Assembly: GCA_944392125.1 (NCBI GenBank)
Contig: CALXVP010000015.1
Span: forward strand, 1-38,046
Length of the DNA stretch: 38,046 nt
Direction: 5' to 3'
DNA from: an uncultured Alphaproteobacteria bacterium
GTDB taxonomy: Bacteria > Pseudomonadota > Alphaproteobacteria > CAAHEQ01 > UBA3637
This document shows positions 25,549 to 33,267 of this stretch, one piece after another. The translations under genes and the position numbers were made by a program. The first letter of the stretch is position 1; the number at the start of each line of letters is the position of its first letter. A model generated the notes under the pieces. It was not told the origin of the DNA and searched no databases. It saw nothing but the letters and a program-made list of their open reading frames with translations.

Positions 25549-26694
25549 GTGGCACAAAAAGATTATTACGAAATACTGGGAGTTGGCAAAGATGCCGATG
25601 CGGCAGAGATAAAACGCGCTTTTCGCACAAAAGCCAAGGAATGTCATCCGGATATTCATCCCGGGGATGCGGCGGCGGAAGTGCAATTTAAAGCAATTAA
25701 CGAGGCGTATGAAGTCTTAAAAGATGATCAAAAGCGGGCAGCTTACGATCGTTACGGACACGCTGCGTTTGTCAACGGCATGGGGAGCAACGGCTTCGGC
25801 GGAGCCGGTTTCGGTGGATTTGATTTCACGAGTAGCGGATTTGAAAGTATTTTTGAAGAAATGTTTTCCGGCTTCGGCGGTGGACGACGCACGGCATCGG
25901 CAGACGGGAAATTACGCGGTGCCGACGTGCGGTTAGATGTTTCCATTACGTTACAAGAAGCGTATGAAGGATTAAAAAAGCCGATTACGGTGGAAACGGC
26001 AGTGGCCTGCGAAGCCTGCGAAGGCAAAGGCGGGAAACAGGTGGAAACCTGCCCAACTTGTGGCGGGCACGGCAGAATTCGGCAACGGCAAGGCTTTTTT
26101 GTGATGGATACGGATTGTCCGGATTGTCGCGGAACGGGCAAGATTGTTAAAGAACCGTGTTCGGAATGTCGCGGACGGGGAAGCATTCGCAAAAAACGCA
26201 CATTGGAAATCAGCATTCCGAAAGGAGTTGATACGGGCGTTCGGATGCGTTTAGCCGGAGAAGGAGATGCCGGGCAATTCGGCGGACCGAATGGTGATTT
26301 ATATGTCTTTCTAACCGTCAAAAAGCATAGTATTTTTGATAGGGAGGGAGCCGATTTATATTGTGAGATGCCTGTTCCGATGGTTACGGCCGCTCTGGGC
26401 GGAACGGTTAAAATTCCGACGATGAGCGGAACACCTGAATCATACGAGGTAAAAGCGGGCTTACAATCGGGGACACAAGTTAAAATTAAAGGCAAAGGAA
26501 TGCCGAAACTGCGCAGTGATTCGTATGGGGATTTATATGTAACATTCCGCGTTGAAACACCGACGCATTTAAGTGCCAAACAAAAAGAATTATTGCGTCA
26601 ATTTGCCGATGAGAGCAAAGAGGATAATCAGGAAGCCTGTTCGGATTTTCTGTGTCAAATCAAAAAAATCTGGAATGATTTTACCTCATCGTGA
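25549..26694 (+). CDS. dnaJ: co-chaperone DnaJ (Hsp40)
   Basis: 381 residues from a GTG start at 25549 (AAGGA about ten bases upstream). J domain (about 1-70) with the essential 'HPD' in 'ECHPDIHPGD'. A Gly/Phe-rich linker follows ('GFGGAGFGGFDF'). Four zinc-binding CxxCxGxG repeats are intact: CEACEGKG, CPTCGGHG, CPDCRGTG, CSECRGRG. The two C-terminal substrate-binding barrels include 'GDLYVFLTVKKHSIFDREGADL' type strands. It stimulates DnaK ATPase. The gene lies 130 bases after dnaK, with a strong hairpin between. Confidence 0.97.
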   Translation: MAQKDYYEILGVGKDADAAEIKRAFRTKAKECHPDIHPGDAAAEVQFKAINEAYEVLKDDQKRAAYDRYGHAAFVNGMGSNGFGGAGFGGFDFTSSGFESIFEEMFSGFGGGRRTASADGKLRGADVRLDVSITLQEAYEGLKKPITVETAVACEACEGKGGKQVETCPTCGGHGRIRQRQGFFVMDTDCPDCRGTGKIVKEPCSECRGRGSIRKKRTLEISIPKGVDTGVRMRLAGEGDAGQFGGPNGDLYVFLTVKKHSIFDREGADLYCEMPVPMVTAALGGTVKIPTMSGTPESYEVKAGLQSGTQVKIKGKGMPKLRSDSYGDLYVTFRVETPTHLSAKQKELLRQFADESKEDNQEACSDFLCQIKKIWNDFTSS

Positions 26695-26786
26695 GCATGG
26701 GAGCATTTTTCGTTCATCGGCGCAAAATGCCAAAATCCTATATCTTAATCAAATACAAACAAGATAAGTTAACGCATCATTTAAGT

Positions 26787-26821
26787 GCTTCTGTTGATTT
26801 TAAACAGAGGCGTTTGATTTT
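26787..26821 (+). terminator. terminator between dnaJ and the convergent Fic gene
   Basis: GCTTCTGTT (26787-26795) pairs with AACAGAGGC (26803-26811) with one G-U, a 7-base loop, then GTTTGATTTTT. Moderate strength. Confidence 0.55.
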
Positions 26822-26837
26822 TAATCAAGCAAAAAAA

Positions 26838-27971
26838 TCATTCTGACCGACCAGATTGTTTTCTTTGGATTGCTTTTTGCTGTAATCTTAAACTTTGTCT
26901 CGCAGACTTCCTCAATTTAGCTTTTTCGTGCCTGGTCAATTCATGAGGCAAAAACATTAAACGACTGATGGAGAAATTAAGAGCTCTTTCCATCTGTTCA
27001 AGTAGAAAAATTTGATACGGAACGCTATCACCCTTTACTGAATATGTCTCCAATGCTTGGATATATTTTGTTTTTTCCTCAGGCGGAATAATAATCGGAG
27101 GAAAATCATTTTGCATAAGAATGGTGTTCATCACTAATCGCGATACCCGTCCGTTCCCATCCGTAAAAGGATGAATGGAAACCAAGTCATAATGAAAACG
27201 AAATGCTTTCTCAATCGGGTCGTCAATCTGATTGTCTTTTTCAATGAGCTCTGCCATCAAAGCAGGCACTTTCATATAGTTTGGTAAAACGGTTTGTGTA
27301 TTTGGAAAGCGCGCTTTGATTTCTCTGTATGAACCGGCATGCTCGGGCTCTGTGGGCAAGAGCTTTTGATGAAGTGATTTAATAAATTCTTCACTCATCG
27401 GTGATTCCTTATTTAATAAGGCAAAACTTAAACTTTCATCAAAAGCCAATCCAAGCGCTGAAATTTCCTGATGATAAATTTTGCGGATATGATTCCTTTC
27501 TGCATCGGATGATGCGCGTTTTAATTTCATATCCATTTCCAATCCACTGTATGAATAAATAATTTCTTCACGCATCCAGCTCCAAAAACGGCCGATTTCA
27601 AAGCAATTATAATATAATTCCAAAAACGTTTTGGCTTTATATTTAATGCGCTTTTTTAGGATATTTATTTGCATATTTCCTTTATTTTTTCTGGGAATGC
27701 GTTTTCTGTCTTTACTTGATGACGGTGGCGTAGCATCCGATAGTGCTGAATTCAACACCGTTGAGGATTCTAAATTTTTTTGACGTTCACTTTGTTTTAA
27801 AGCAATCTGCTGATGAATCAATTCTCTTTTTAATTCCTTTGAGATCATCGGAATTGCCTTCTTCTTGTCCTCGGCAGATAATGCATTAAATATCTCAGCT
27901 TTTATTAGGATGTCCGTATCATTATCCAAAAGGAGCTTTATTTTTTCATCTGTTGTTTTATTCTCATTCAT
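26838..27971 (-). CDS. Fic/DOC-family AMP-transferase-like protein
   Basis: 377 residues from the ATG at 27971, chosen for AGGA nine bases upstream; the frame is open to 28019. The Fic core motif 'HPFTDGNGRVSR' (H267-R278) is complete, so the protein should transfer AMP or a related group to a target hydroxyl. The 'LPNYMKVPALMAELI' segment before it is the usual flap region. The N-terminal helical domain carries 'SYSGLEM' at about 140-146, where class II Fic proteins have the inhibitory (S/T)xxxE(G/N) helix; the Glu is present but the flanking positions deviate. No antitoxin gene is adjacent. The target is unknown. Confidence 0.88.
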   Translation of the reverse strand: MNENKTTDEKIKLLLDNDTDILIKAEIFNALSAEDKKKAIPMISKELKRELIHQQIALKQSERQKNLESSTVLNSALSDATPPSSSKDRKRIPRKNKGNMQINILKKRIKYKAKTFLELYYNCFEIGRFWSWMREEIIYSYSGLEMDMKLKRASSDAERNHIRKIYHQEISALGLAFDESLSFALLNKESPMSEEFIKSLHQKLLPTEPEHAGSYREIKARFPNTQTVLPNYMKVPALMAELIEKDNQIDDPIEKAFRFHYDLVSIHPFTDGNGRVSRLVMNTILMQNDFPPIIIPPEEKTKYIQALETYSVKGDSVPYQIFLLEQMERALNFSISRLMFLPHELTRHEKAKLRKSARQSLRLQQKAIQRKQSGRSE

Positions 27972-28214
27972 ATTTTCATCCTGCCGAACATAACTTTTTT
28001 TGGATATACAAATCCACAAGTAAAAGCATTACCATTCAATTTTACTATACCATAAAATTTACCTTTTTTCAACCTAAAAATATCTTTAGACTCTTTCTTA
28101 TATTTTTTTTGCTAATCGCATCCATCAATTATTTTTTTGTTGCATTTTCAAGAAAAAAGGAGTAATTTGCCACATACCTGTTTATTATTTTTAAAATTTT
28201 TAAGGAATAAAAAA

Positions 28215-29150
28215 GTGTCTTTGTTTCGCAAATTGTCCGTTTCGGAATTTCTGCTCCCTGCCATCGTTTGTTTTTCGCTGATTTCTTCCCCCGTTTCGGC
28301 AAATACCGTTCAATATGTGCCTATTCCCGCACAAGATTTATTGGTTTTAAATCAGACCGGTGCAACCGCTTATCAAACGCGTTTCAAAAGTTGTGTCTTT
28401 GCTCTGAACGCCCCGACAACGACTTCCATCCTGACCGAAAAAAAGGCGGATAACATAACTCCTGCCGATGACTCTTCTGCAGAAGAACAAATTGCCCTCA
28501 ATATCTATGACCGCCCCTATTCGCTGGATGAAAATATGATTGATAAAAAAATGCTCGGACAAAATACGGTGGCCTTATTCGGAACGGGTATTGCGACCAT
28601 GGCCTTTCTGTATGCCATGCCGTCCAGTTTTACAAATTGGGAAGATGATGGCGACAGTCCCGCTCAAAAATGGTGGGATAATGTATCACGTGCCCCTGTT
28701 TGGGATAGCGATGATTTATTCTTAAATTACGTAACACATCCTTACGCCGGCGCCATTTACTATATGGGCGCACGCTCTGCCGGTGCCAATGCCACCTATT
28801 CTTTTCTGTATTCTTTTGCACTATCCACATTCTTCTGGGAATACGGGCTGGAATCGTTCGCCGAACGTCCGTCCATTCAAGATTTAATCGTTACCCCGAC
28901 GGCCGGCGCCTTGTTGGGTGAATGGTTCTATATGACAAAACGCGAAATAATTGAAAATAATTATGAAATCTGCGGTTCTGAATTTTGGGGCAGAACAGCC
29001 TTGATGGCTATGGATCCGATGACGGAAATCAGCAATTATCTTTGGAATGATAATAAACCGATGAATAATTCTTTTTCGCTCAGCTCGCAACCGATGATTA
29101 CCCGACACGGACAACTGGGTTACGGCCTAACACTCAGTTTTGCTTTCTAA
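28215..29150 (+). CDS. DUF3943 envelope protein
   Basis: 311 residues from a GTG at 28215, chosen for AAGGA eight bases upstream and because it starts a clean signal peptide (basic start, hydrophobic core, 'SSPVSA' cleavage). The C-terminal half holds the DUF3943 pattern: 'NYVTHPYAGAIYYMGARSAG', 'FFWEYGLESFAERPSIQDLI', 'TPTAGALLGEWFY'. It ends in 'LGYGLTLSFAF', an outer-membrane-like C-terminus with a terminal Phe. The family is predicted to be envelope-located and has no established activity. The gene is monocistronic and divergent from the Fic gene. Confidence 0.82.
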   Translation: MSLFRKLSVSEFLLPAIVCFSLISSPVSANTVQYVPIPAQDLLVLNQTGATAYQTRFKSCVFALNAPTTTSILTEKKADNITPADDSSAEEQIALNIYDRPYSLDENMIDKKMLGQNTVALFGTGIATMAFLYAMPSSFTNWEDDGDSPAQKWWDNVSRAPVWDSDDLFLNYVTHPYAGAIYYMGARSAGANATYSFLYSFALSTFFWEYGLESFAERPSIQDLIVTPTAGALLGEWFYMTKREIIENNYEICGSEFWGRTALMAMDPMTEISNYLWNDNKPMNNSFSLSSQPMITRHGQLGYGLTLSFAF

Positions 29151-29237
29151 TCGGCTATTTCCGTTAAAATCCGTTTTTCTTACATGGCATTTTTTTGTTA
29201 TGCCGAAATACGCGGAATAAAATCGTGGCTTTTGTTT

Positions 29238-29351
29238 CTACAAAAACGCGCTGACAACATCCGTTAATCTCAATCCGATCATCAGCAACGCCGTTAATAC
29301 AAATAAACTCGGGAAACGAAAAACAGATTTAAAAGAAATTATTTTTTTCAT
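29238..29351 (-). CDS. 37-residue membrane peptide, likely remnant of a MotE-like gene
   Basis: The ATG at 29351 lies directly after the TAA of the DUF6468 gene (TAATATG), so it should be translated by coupling. The peptide is a basic start (MKKIISFKSVFRF) and one hydrophobic helix ending 'MIGLRLTDVVSAFL', then TAG. In flagellated alphaproteobacteria the gene after DUF6468 often encodes a MotE-like protein whose N-terminus reads 'LP.LIF...L.LG.K.GD.W'; the peptide matches that start. The periplasmic coiled coil and C-terminal domain are missing. It may be a truncated relic or a functional mini-protein. Confidence 0.5.
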   Translation of the reverse strand: MKKIISFKSVFRFPSLFVLTALLMIGLRLTDVVSAFL

Positions 29352-29352
29352 A

Positions 29353-29775
29353 TTATTTCAACTCATTCAAAGCGTTTAACAAATCTTTTTCGGCATCGGA
29401 AAGATTCATTTCCTGTGGCATCGTATGATCCATAACGGCTGACTGCGAAGCAATCGGCCGACGAATTTTTAATCCGTCCAACGTATGGGTTTTTTGTTCA
29501 ATTTTAGCAAGTAATGCCGTTAATTCTTCTTTTAAAACGGCAGCCCTGTCAATTTGCGTTAAAAGCGATTGCTTCATTTCGTTTTCCGATTGTTGCACAA
29601 CATTTAATTCATCTTGCATCCGTTGCGAAGCCTGATAAAATTGATCAATCAAATGCGATAACATTCGGTAATTTTCTTTGGTAGCGGATAAATGATTATC
29701 CAGAATAATCGCATAGATAATGGCAATCACCAATAAAGTAATAATCACAACATCCAGTATCAGCATGATTGACAT
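29353..29775 (-). CDS. DUF6468-like membrane-anchored coiled-coil protein
   Basis: 140 residues; one N-terminal membrane helix (about 4-26), then a long coiled coil (about 30-100) and an acidic helical end 'LSDAEKDLLNALNELK'. The order 'LDNHLS....RMLSHLIDQFYQAS' and 'QIDRAAVLKEELTALLAKIE' resembles DUF6468, a family usually found in alphaproteobacterial flagellar gene clusters. GGAG lies ten bases before the ATG. No flagellar structural gene is in this window. The upstream neighbour is a DUF4167 gene; the downstream one is the MotE-like peptide. Confidence 0.65.
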   Translation of the reverse strand: MSIMLILDVVIITLLVIAIIYAIILDNHLSATKENYRMLSHLIDQFYQASQRMQDELNVVQQSENEMKQSLLTQIDRAAVLKEELTALLAKIEQKTHTLDGLKIRRPIASQSAVMDHTMPQEMNLSDAEKDLLNALNELK

Positions 29776-29841
29776 GGCTTTTTCACTCCTTCACTTCTCC
29801 GAAATTATACGCTTTTATTTCTTAACAACTCGTTATCAAAT

Positions 29842-29870
29842 AAAAAAAAGAGGGAAAATTCCCTCCTTTT
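29842..29870 (-). terminator. terminator after the DUF4167 gene
   Basis: GAGGGA (29850-29855) with TCCCTC (29860-29865), a 4-base loop, and eight A residues (29842-29849) that read as U8 on the minus strand. T residues on the other side make it possibly bidirectional. Confidence 0.75.
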
Positions 29871-29887
29871 TCTTCTGTCCTGTTCCT

Positions 29888-30643
29888 TTAAGACACTGCA
29901 GGCGCCTCACCCACCTGAACGGTAGCTTGCGTTTTTATTTTTAAACGCTGACGATTTCCCCGCCGAAATCCTTTTTGAGGCTTATTTTCTGCCATGGCAG
30001 TATCTGTCTCTGCTTTGAGCATTTCTGCCGATTCTTCCGCATTTTCTTTTATTTCGGAAGTCTTTTGTTCTTCGTGAGCAACTGATACTTTTTGAGGCTT
30101 TCCCCGCGTCCCGCGCGCTGAGGTTTGATGTGCATGTGGTGTCGGGGCACTTGGGGTGGCAGATTGTTGTTCCGAATCACAACTTGTTTGCGCCGATTTA
30201 TCCGTGCATATCTCATCATCCACAGCGCTTGTTGAAACTTCTTTATCTTCACCCGCGCATGCTTCTTCCGCAATGCTTTCCGTTATATTCTCTTCATCAT
30301 TCGCAAGGCAAGCGGATTTATTTTCATTATTATTTGCCCGCGCCTGATTATTTAAAATATTTTGCTGGGCCTGTGTAGCCAGCATTTGTTCATTGGCAAT
30401 GGCGATATTTTGCAAACGCATATAATGATCGGCATATTGCAAACACGTTTGCGCCAGCACCAAATCGTTTTGAATAACGGCATCTTTGGCCGCCGCTTGA
30501 TACTTTTCAAATAACTGCAGTGCCGTTCCATGTAATTTACCGCTCGGCCCGGAACTTTCCAAAGCCGTATTGCGCAAAATCATCGTTCTTTTATTCCGGT
30601 TGTTATATCGCCCGTTGTAGCGATTTTTTTGATTCGGTTTCAT
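29888..30643 (-). CDS. DUF4167 protein with disordered acidic tail
   Basis: 251 residues. The conserved DUF4167 part is N-terminal: basic Asn/Arg-rich start ('NRYNGRYNNRNKRTM'), then 'LESSGPSGKLHGTALQLFEKY' with 'GTA..L.EKY..AAKDA' and 'CLQYADHYMRLQ'. These are helices typical of the family, thought to bind RNA or polysomes from the Arg/Asn-rich start; this is not proven. From about residue 110 the protein is low-complexity, acidic and Ser/Thr/Glu-rich, ending in a basic 'KGFRRGNRQRLKIK' patch. GAGGGTGC precedes the ATG. A terminator follows. Confidence 0.85.
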   Translation of the reverse strand: MKPNQKNRYNGRYNNRNKRTMILRNTALESSGPSGKLHGTALQLFEKYQAAAKDAVIQNDLVLAQTCLQYADHYMRLQNIAIANEQMLATQAQQNILNNQARANNNENKSACLANDEENITESIAEEACAGEDKEVSTSAVDDEICTDKSAQTSCDSEQQSATPSAPTPHAHQTSARGTRGKPQKVSVAHEEQKTSEIKENAEESAEMLKAETDTAMAENKPQKGFRRGNRQRLKIKTQATVQVGEAPAVS

Positions 30644-30721
30644 GCACCCTCAAAATACTGTTTCACTGATAATCATAAGGCTTCCGTTCTTTATAACACC
30701 TTGATAAAGCCGAAGCCGTAA

Positions 30722-30757
30722 AAAAACCGTTCGTTTTAATCCGAACGGTTTTTCTTT
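30722..30757 (-). terminator. terminator after the PVxVxx-repeat gene
   Basis: A 12-bp perfect stem, AAAAACCGTTCG (30722-30733) with CGAACGGTTTTT (30742-30753), and an 8-base loop. It has a T run on both sides and is therefore likely bidirectional. Confidence 0.85.
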
Positions 30758-30796
30758 TAGCAGATTCCTTTTGCTTTTGCAAGCAAAAAATAACTT

Positions 30797-31531
30797 TTAT
30801 TGACAATTTCCCGTTGTGCACGGCGGTAAAACTTGCCCGGCCGGCGCTTGAACGACAACGGGCTTTCCTTGCACATAAGAAGCTTGTTGTTGCATCACAA
30901 CGGGTTGTTGTTGCACATAAGCGGGAGCGCGCTCCACCATAACGGGTTGTTGCACCACAACCGGTTTTTGGACAACAACGGGTTGTTGCACCACAACCGG
31001 TTGACGAACCGTAATATCGCGTTGAACCGTTACCGGATGCTCAACCGTTACCGGATATTGGCGCACAACCGGATATTGCACTTTTACCGGTGTTTGCGTA
31101 TAAGAAATGCTTGTAACGGAACCCGGGCAGTTCACACCGGCACAAATATTTGCCGGAATGGCATGATTTGCCGATATTTCAGCGGGAACCGGACCTGCCG
31201 GTTGTTGAACGACAACGGGCGGTTGTTGAATGTAAGCGGTTTGCTGTTGAGCCACCGGTTGCGGAGCCGGTTGTTGCACGGATGCCGTTGCTGATGCCGT
31301 AGCACCGTTATCGGCCGCCGGCACTTTATACGTTTTTGTATTCGTGCTTGTTTTAACAGAATTATCAATCGGATCCAAAGCCGTATAGCCATCCATAATT
31401 CTTTCGTTTTGGCTGGTATATGTTGTTTCCGTGCGTGAAACAACTTGCTCTGCCGCCACTGCCGATAATGATACCGACAAGGCACCGCATAATGCCGTAA
31501 AAGCAATTAAAGAAAAGGTTGTTTGTTTCAT
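30797..31531 (-). CDS. secreted PVxVxx hexapeptide-repeat protein
   Basis: 244 residues from the ATG at 31531, chosen for GGAGG eight bases upstream and because it starts a clear signal peptide ending in 'SAVAA'. The mature protein is Gln/Val/Pro-rich. Residues 148-201 are nine six-residue units of the form P-V-x-V-x-x (one degenerate), flanked by looser QQP/VVV stretches. Four Cys remain after the signal (about 130, 135, 238, 243), possibly two disulfides. No known domain recognised; an envelope or extracellular role is inferred. It is downstream of trcR and gapR in the same direction, 64 bases from gapR. Confidence 0.8.
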   Translation of the reverse strand: MKQTTFSLIAFTALCGALSVSLSAVAAEQVVSRTETTYTSQNERIMDGYTALDPIDNSVKTSTNTKTYKVPAADNGATASATASVQQPAPQPVAQQQTAYIQQPPVVVQQPAGPVPAEISANHAIPANICAGVNCPGSVTSISYTQTPVKVQYPVVRQYPVTVEHPVTVQRDITVRQPVVVQQPVVVQKPVVVQQPVMVERAPAYVQQQPVVMQQQASYVQGKPVVVQAPAGQVLPPCTTGNCQ

Positions 31532-31595
31532 GTTTATTCCTCCAAAGTGGGTTATCGTATAAAGTCTACACCTCAAATTATTAAAAAGCAAGTAT

Positions 31596-31853
31596 TTATT
31601 CCGTTATTCCCAATAATTTTTTATATGAATCCCGTAAAAACTCTGCTTCGGCTCTATCGGCAGGGCTCATCTTACGTAAACGCAATATCTGGCGCATTAC
31701 TTTCGTATCAAAGCCATTGCCTTTGGCTTCGGCAAATATCTCGCGCACGTCGGCGCCCAATTCCTTGCGTTCTTCTTCCAACCGCTCTATCCGTTCTATA
31801 TAAGAAGCCAGTTTCCCGCCGTCTGCTTCATTAACCTTTAATTCTTCAGCCAT
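31596..31853 (-). CDS. gapR: nucleoid-associated protein GapR (DUF2312)
   Basis: 85 residues, near the family's usual length. The sequence 'LASYIERIERLEEERKELGADVREIFAEAKGNGFDTKVMRQILRLRK' region is almost diagnostic (key segments 'IERIERLEEE' and 'EAKGNGFDTK'). In Caulobacter GapR is a tetramer that encircles overtwisted DNA and helps topoisomerases ahead of replication and transcription. AGGAG precedes the ATG. It lies 11 bases after trcR, so the two are cotranscribed. Confidence 0.93.
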   Translation of the reverse strand: MAEELKVNEADGGKLASYIERIERLEEERKELGADVREIFAEAKGNGFDTKVMRQILRLRKMSPADRAEAEFLRDSYKKLLGITE

Positions 31854-31864
31854 TGCCTTTCTCC

Positions 31865-32392
31865 TTATTTATCCACCCGTTTCACAGATACCGCTATCGC
31901 TTTATTTAAATCCGATTCGGAACATAATCCCAACGTAACCGGATTTTTCGGGTGAATATTATGAATGTTTTTATGCGTCTTTTCCCGAATGGCCGTAATG
32001 GTTGCCTTCGTTGTGCGCAATAATTTCACAATCTGTGCGTCGGATATTTCAGGATGATTTTTCACAATCCAGGCAATACCGTCGGGTCTGTCACCCCGTT
32101 TGGCATGCGATACATATCGCGCTCCCTTATTCAGCAATCGTTCAATTTCGGGATGCTCCAATAACTGCAACGATGCTGTTGAATCCTTTTCGCACCGTTC
32201 TATTTCTTCTTTCGTTAACTGCCCGTTCGTAATCGGATTATACCCCATAATATTTGCGGCCACATCACCATCGGCAATCGCTTGCACTTCAAGCGTGTGC
32301 ATTCCGCAAAAATCTGCAATTTGTTCAAACGTCAACGCCGTATTTTCTACCAACCATACGGCCGTTGCTTTCGGCATTAAAGGAAGTGCCAT
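31865..32392 (-). CDS. trcR: DUF1013/TrcR family cell-cycle regulator
   Basis: 175 residues. The start 'MALPLMPKATAVWLVENTALTFEQIADFCGMHTLEVQAI' region, with 'AVWLVENTALTFEQIA', is characteristic of DUF1013, now called cell-cycle transcriptional regulator TrcR. A second helix-turn-helix-like part covers 'WIVKNHPEISDAQIVKLLRTT'. The protein is probably DNA-binding; its targets are not known to me. AAAGGAT precedes the ATG. It is the first gene of a unit with gapR, under a sigma70-like promoter. Confidence 0.88.
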   Translation of the reverse strand: MALPLMPKATAVWLVENTALTFEQIADFCGMHTLEVQAIADGDVAANIMGYNPITNGQLTKEEIERCEKDSTASLQLLEHPEIERLLNKGARYVSHAKRGDRPDGIAWIVKNHPEISDAQIVKLLRTTKATITAIREKTHKNIHNIHPKNPVTLGLCSESDLNKAIAVSVKRVDK

Positions 32393-32429
32393 GTTTTATC
32401 CTTTCATCTAAAATAATAACGAATGCCCT

Positions 32430-32458
32430 ACTATACCAAACTTATTTTCAAAACGCAA
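32430..32458 (-). promoter_or_regulatory. sigma70-like promoter of trcR-gapR
   Basis: On the minus strand: -35 TTGCGT (32453-32458), a 17-base spacer, -10 TATAGT (32430-32435). Confidence 0.6.
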
Positions 32459-32535
32459 TAGTTTTTGTAAATAATTTGTTAATCATTTATTCGTATGCTG
32501 GTGAGGTGGGATTAACGTATATTAAGGAGAATAAA

Positions 32536-33069
32536 ATGAAAAAATTATTAGCCTGTCTTTTAGTTTTGTTGACGGCCACAAATGCAAAAGCCGGCATTTA
32601 CGGCAGTATCGGTGCCGGTATCAGTTTAAATGACGGATCGGCCGTTCATGATTCGGTAATGTCGGAGTATAAAAATACACCCGTTTACGCATTGGCTCTC
32701 GGATACGAATTACCGTTGCCGTTGCTGGATGTGCGCGGAGAGGTTGAGTATTTGCGTATTCGCCCGAATGCCAAATATGGCTCCGATAGTAAAATAGACG
32801 CTGCTTTTCTTAACGGCTATGCCGATATTCCGTTGATACCGATTGTTGACCCATACGTCGGCATCGGAATCGGATACGCCCGATTTGACCATACCAATAC
32901 ACCTGCCCTGCAAGGTATGGCCGGGCTTGAATACGAAATTCCCGTATTGCCCTTAACAATCGGTGCGGAATACCGCTATATGAAAGTAAATGAAACGGGC
33001 GGGAAATGGGATTCGCCTTCTAAATTCCATACAAATATCTTTATGCTGAAAGCGCGTTATTCCTTCTAA
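32536..33069 (+). CDS. small outer-membrane beta-barrel protein
   Basis: 177 residues from the ATG at 32536 (AAGGAG upstream; the frame is open far upstream but without a start signal). Signal peptide 'MKKLLACLLVLLTATNAKA'. The mature part alternates polar and hydrophobic residues in strand pairs: 'YALALGYELPLP', 'VRGEVEYLRIRPNAK', 'VDPYVGIGIGYARF', 'LTIGAEYRYMKV'. It ends in 'FMLKARYSF', the terminal Phe needed by the BAM complex. It resembles 8-stranded OmpA/P44-type barrels. Monocistronic, divergent from trcR, with a strong terminator after it. Confidence 0.85.
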   Translation: MKKLLACLLVLLTATNAKAGIYGSIGAGISLNDGSAVHDSVMSEYKNTPVYALALGYELPLPLLDVRGEVEYLRIRPNAKYGSDSKIDAAFLNGYADIPLIPIVDPYVGIGIGYARFDHTNTPALQGMAGLEYEIPVLPLTIGAEYRYMKVNETGGKWDSPSKFHTNIFMLKARYSF

Positions 33070-33112
33070 CAGCCTACGCATACTGATACAATGCGCGTGC
33101 GTTCACGCAATT

Positions 33113-33150
33113 AAAGAACCCGTCTTTTTTCCGAAGACGGGTTCTTTATT
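33113..33150 (+). terminator. Rho-independent terminator after the beta-barrel gene
   Basis: A 14-bp perfect stem (33113-33126 with 33134-33147), with a 7-base loop, ending in TTTATT. Confidence 0.85.
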
Positions 33151-33267
33151 GGCAGTTTTTACTTTAAATACCTCAACATGATGCTGATACTTGCTTGCTT
33201 TTAAAACAAAACTCGGAAACGGCAATCTAAAAAGACCGCTCCGTCATTCCTCAAACAATAACCGATA

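Noticed and set aside
25752..26579. 275-residue minus-strand open frame
   Set aside because: Shadow of dnaJ; the dnaJ frame carries all family motifs.
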